Source of the DNA: Sphingopyxis soli
GTDB taxonomy: Bacteria > Pseudomonadota > Alphaproteobacteria > Sphingomonadales > Sphingomonadaceae
Assembly: GCF_018682675.1 (NCBI RefSeq)
Contig: NZ_JAFMTR010000035.1
Span: forward strand, 1 to 64,000
Length of the DNA stretch: 64,000 bases
Direction of reading: 5' to 3'
The position numbers and the translations under genes were made by a program. The notes beneath the pieces are model-generated. The model was not told where the DNA came from, did not search any database, and saw only the letters and a list, made by a program, of their open reading frames with translations. Positions 60,671 to 64,000 of the stretch are shown here, piece after piece; the first letter of the stretch is position 1, and every line of letters begins with the position of its first letter.

Positions 60671-62143
60671 CTAGCTCTCGCCCTTTAGCTTTGTGAGAAA
60701 CTCGGCAACGATTTGCGGATTGGACTGGGCCCATTGTGCGCAAAATGCTTGGGCGACGGTTTGTGCTGGGACCAATCCCAGTTTTTCGCCGACTTGGGCA
60801 AACAGCAGGTGTGGATCATGATTTGTCGTTCTGACAGTGCGACAAATTTCCTCCACTTTTTCATTGTCCTCGAACTTTTGGAGCATTGTCACGGCCAGCT
60901 TTCCGCCAATCTCTGACCACTTTTCCATGCATTGATCAAAAATATATGCCTCAGGGGATTCTCCTGGGAGTCTATATACCTTCTCTTGCTCGTTTTCATG
61001 CTGCTTTGAATCACCATCGATAAAACACAGGGATGGTACTTTAATTGATGGGTTTTTGTTGTGATAGCGGTTCATGGCGACGGCAGTTCCGTCCCCTGCC
61101 ATTGGGTGCACTTCAAAATGATCCGCTGGTAGGTCGCCGCAACGTAAAATCGATTCTATCCATATTTTGGCGAACGCGTCTTCGACAAATATTACGGAAT
61201 CTGTTTCTATCTGTCCCGTAATAGCTCTGAGAGATTTTACATCCAACTTCCCTTGGAATGCCTTGTCGCTAGTCATGGCCCAAACGGCTTTATCAGGAAG
61301 AGGAAGAAGCGCTTCGTTGGAGTGAGTTGTGAATATTACTTGGACTTTTTTTCTATTTGCAGCATCAATAAGATATTCAACGAGGCGAATAGTCGCGACG
61401 GGATGAAGCCCATTTTCAATTTCTTCAATAAGGACAATGGCATTCTCACCAGCCGCCTCGATCGCGGAAATCATGCGGATAACGCTCGATTCCCCGGCGC
61501 CAAAATGAAACTCGGAGTATTCTACATCGGCTTTTGTGCGACCGGTTAGAAGGGTAACATCAAGATTTTGAGCTATTTTTAACTGGCGAAAGCCCGAAAC
61601 ATCCTTACCAAGCACCCGAGATATCGCTGTGGCTGCACTCTCCGATAGTGCAGTTACCCTGCTATCAGGAACCACGAACTTTCTCGCGGTGCACCGAAGA
61701 AGTTCTTTACGCTCGCTTGCCGGTACAGTTCTGGAAACACCAAAAACCAGAACCTCCCTACTCATGGCATCTCGGTTCCATTTCAGGCTCTTGAAGCTTG
61801 CTGTACGTTGAACGGCCGCCTTGGGTGAATTTTCGCGATCAGTAACCTCGTATTCAATTGACCAGTCTTGCATCCCCGCGTCATATTTTCCGCTTTTGGC
61901 AAAGAACATTCGCGGTGGAATGTCGCGATAAATAATTCCCGCGGCGCCAAGTACCGTAGTTTTTCCACCCCCGTTCGGGCCGATTAACGCAGTAACGGGA
62001 AAATCGAAACTTATCGGTTCATCTTTGAAGCCGCGTAGATTGCGAAGAGTCAGTCGTGGTAAGTATTTTCCGTAGTTACGTTCTCTGGCTTTCTCCAGCA
62101 GCGAATTGATAATCGTATCTCGCACTTCGCTTTTGAACGCCAT
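60671..62143 (-). CDS. ABC-type ATPase with TOPRIM-like domain (OLD-like, candidate defence protein)
   Basis: The 490-residue protein has Walker A GPNGGGKTT (55-63), an ABC signature GAGESS (215-220), Walker B IVLIEEIEN (236-244) and H-loop His 274 (IFTTHSNE). It then has a TOPRIM-like part with Glu 321 (VIFVEDAF) and Asp 376/378 (CFIDGDSK), and a helical C-terminus. That order matches overcoming-lysogenisation-defect (OLD) nucleases and related defence ATPases such as GajA and the PARIS pair. A GGAGG site precedes the ATG at 62143; 16 upstream residues were rejected. Base composition is visibly AT-richer than all neighbours. No helicase or toxin partner gene lies beside it, so it appears to act alone. 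Defence is inference. Confidence 0.8.
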   Translation of the reverse strand: MAFKSEVRDTIINSLLEKARERNYGKYLPRLTLRNLRGFKDEPISFDFPVTALIGPNGGGKTTVLGAAGIIYRDIPPRMFFAKSGKYDAGMQDWSIEYEVTDRENSPKAAVQRTASFKSLKWNRDAMSREVLVFGVSRTVPASERKELLRCTARKFVVPDSRVTALSESAATAISRVLGKDVSGFRQLKIAQNLDVTLLTGRTKADVEYSEFHFGAGESSVIRMISAIEAAGENAIVLIEEIENGLHPVATIRLVEYLIDAANRKKVQVIFTTHSNEALLPLPDKAVWAMTSDKAFQGKLDVKSLRAITGQIETDSVIFVEDAFAKIWIESILRCGDLPADHFEVHPMAGDGTAVAMNRYHNKNPSIKVPSLCFIDGDSKQHENEQEKVYRLPGESPEAYIFDQCMEKWSEIGGKLAVTMLQKFEDNEKVEEICRTVRTTNHDPHLLFAQVGEKLGLVPAQTVAQAFCAQWAQSNPQIVAEFLTKLKGES

Positions 62144-62290
62144 GTTTCCTCCGGTGCATTTTGTCCAACACTTCGGTTTTGCGGGCTTCACTTCTGCCGA
62201 ATAAGGCAGAACGGCAAGGTGAAATGAGCGCAGAAGAAACTCAAGTCAAAGTTGCGCCCAATCTTGGCTCTTCGCCTTCGCTATCCAAGT

Positions 62291-64000
<1,710 letters not shown>

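Noticed and set aside
60004-62290. Prophage or integrative element with att sites
   Set aside because: No integrase or other phage genes are seen and I could not find a duplicate of the tRNA 3' end by eye.

Overview
The window looks like chromosome from a high-GC alphaproteobacterium of the order Sphingomonadales, closest in feel to Sphingopyxis/Sphingomonas. Pointers are the ubiE-ubiB-coaBC-dut block, RNase E with an acidic/basic insert in its S1 domain, a PopZ-type DUF2497 protein, a TonB receptor beside a TPR-sulfotransferase, and many short palindromic repeats between genes. Taxonomy and function are inferred from the sequence alone; no database search was possible.

Left part (1-23.2 kb) is mostly housekeeping. 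rpsT and mutM face left; ubiE, ubiB, a ccdA/ccdB toxin-antitoxin pair, coaBC, dut, a MoeB/HesA-type E1 enzyme and a DsrE-like protein run right with short gaps or overlaps. Leftward genes follow: a lipoprotein methyltransferase with prfB, a class A penicillin-binding protein, a D-threonine-aldolase-like enzyme overlapping an aldonolactone oxidase, and a cell-wall amidase. A long leader then precedes rne, followed by an M48/TPR protease, a membrane-anchored DsbA-like protein and a TPR-sulfotransferase.

The accessory part (23.3-34.3 kb) holds a TonB-dependent receptor, an APC amino-acid permease, a phytoene-dehydrogenase-like oxidoreductase, two FAD monooxygenases, a Rieske oxygenase and two TetR regulators. 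Each TetR gene is divergent from an oxygenase gene and palindromic candidate operators lie in the gaps. The set reads as a small, locally regulated uptake and oxidation cluster of unknown substrate. An AT-richer orphan membrane protein and a stack of three repeat families close this part.

The right part (34.7-60.1 kb) returns to core genes: rpmH-rnpA-yidD-yidC-engB, a glutathione transferase facing gshA, a secreted P-domain/DUF11 protein, rsmE, three Tad-type pilus genes (a VWA-bearing TadG and two TadE-like), ubiA, smc, two DsbA-family proteins, a DciA-like protein, mutY, a serine hydrolase, nudC, a PopZ-like protein, a TolC-type channel, an isoaspartyl-methyltransferase-like protein and tRNA-Cys(GCA). 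Beyond the tRNA lie a broken 2'-5' RNA ligase-like gene and a visibly AT-richer gene coding for an ABC-type ATPase fused to a TOPRIM-like domain (OLD-like), the best candidate for an acquired defence gene. thiC runs off the right edge.
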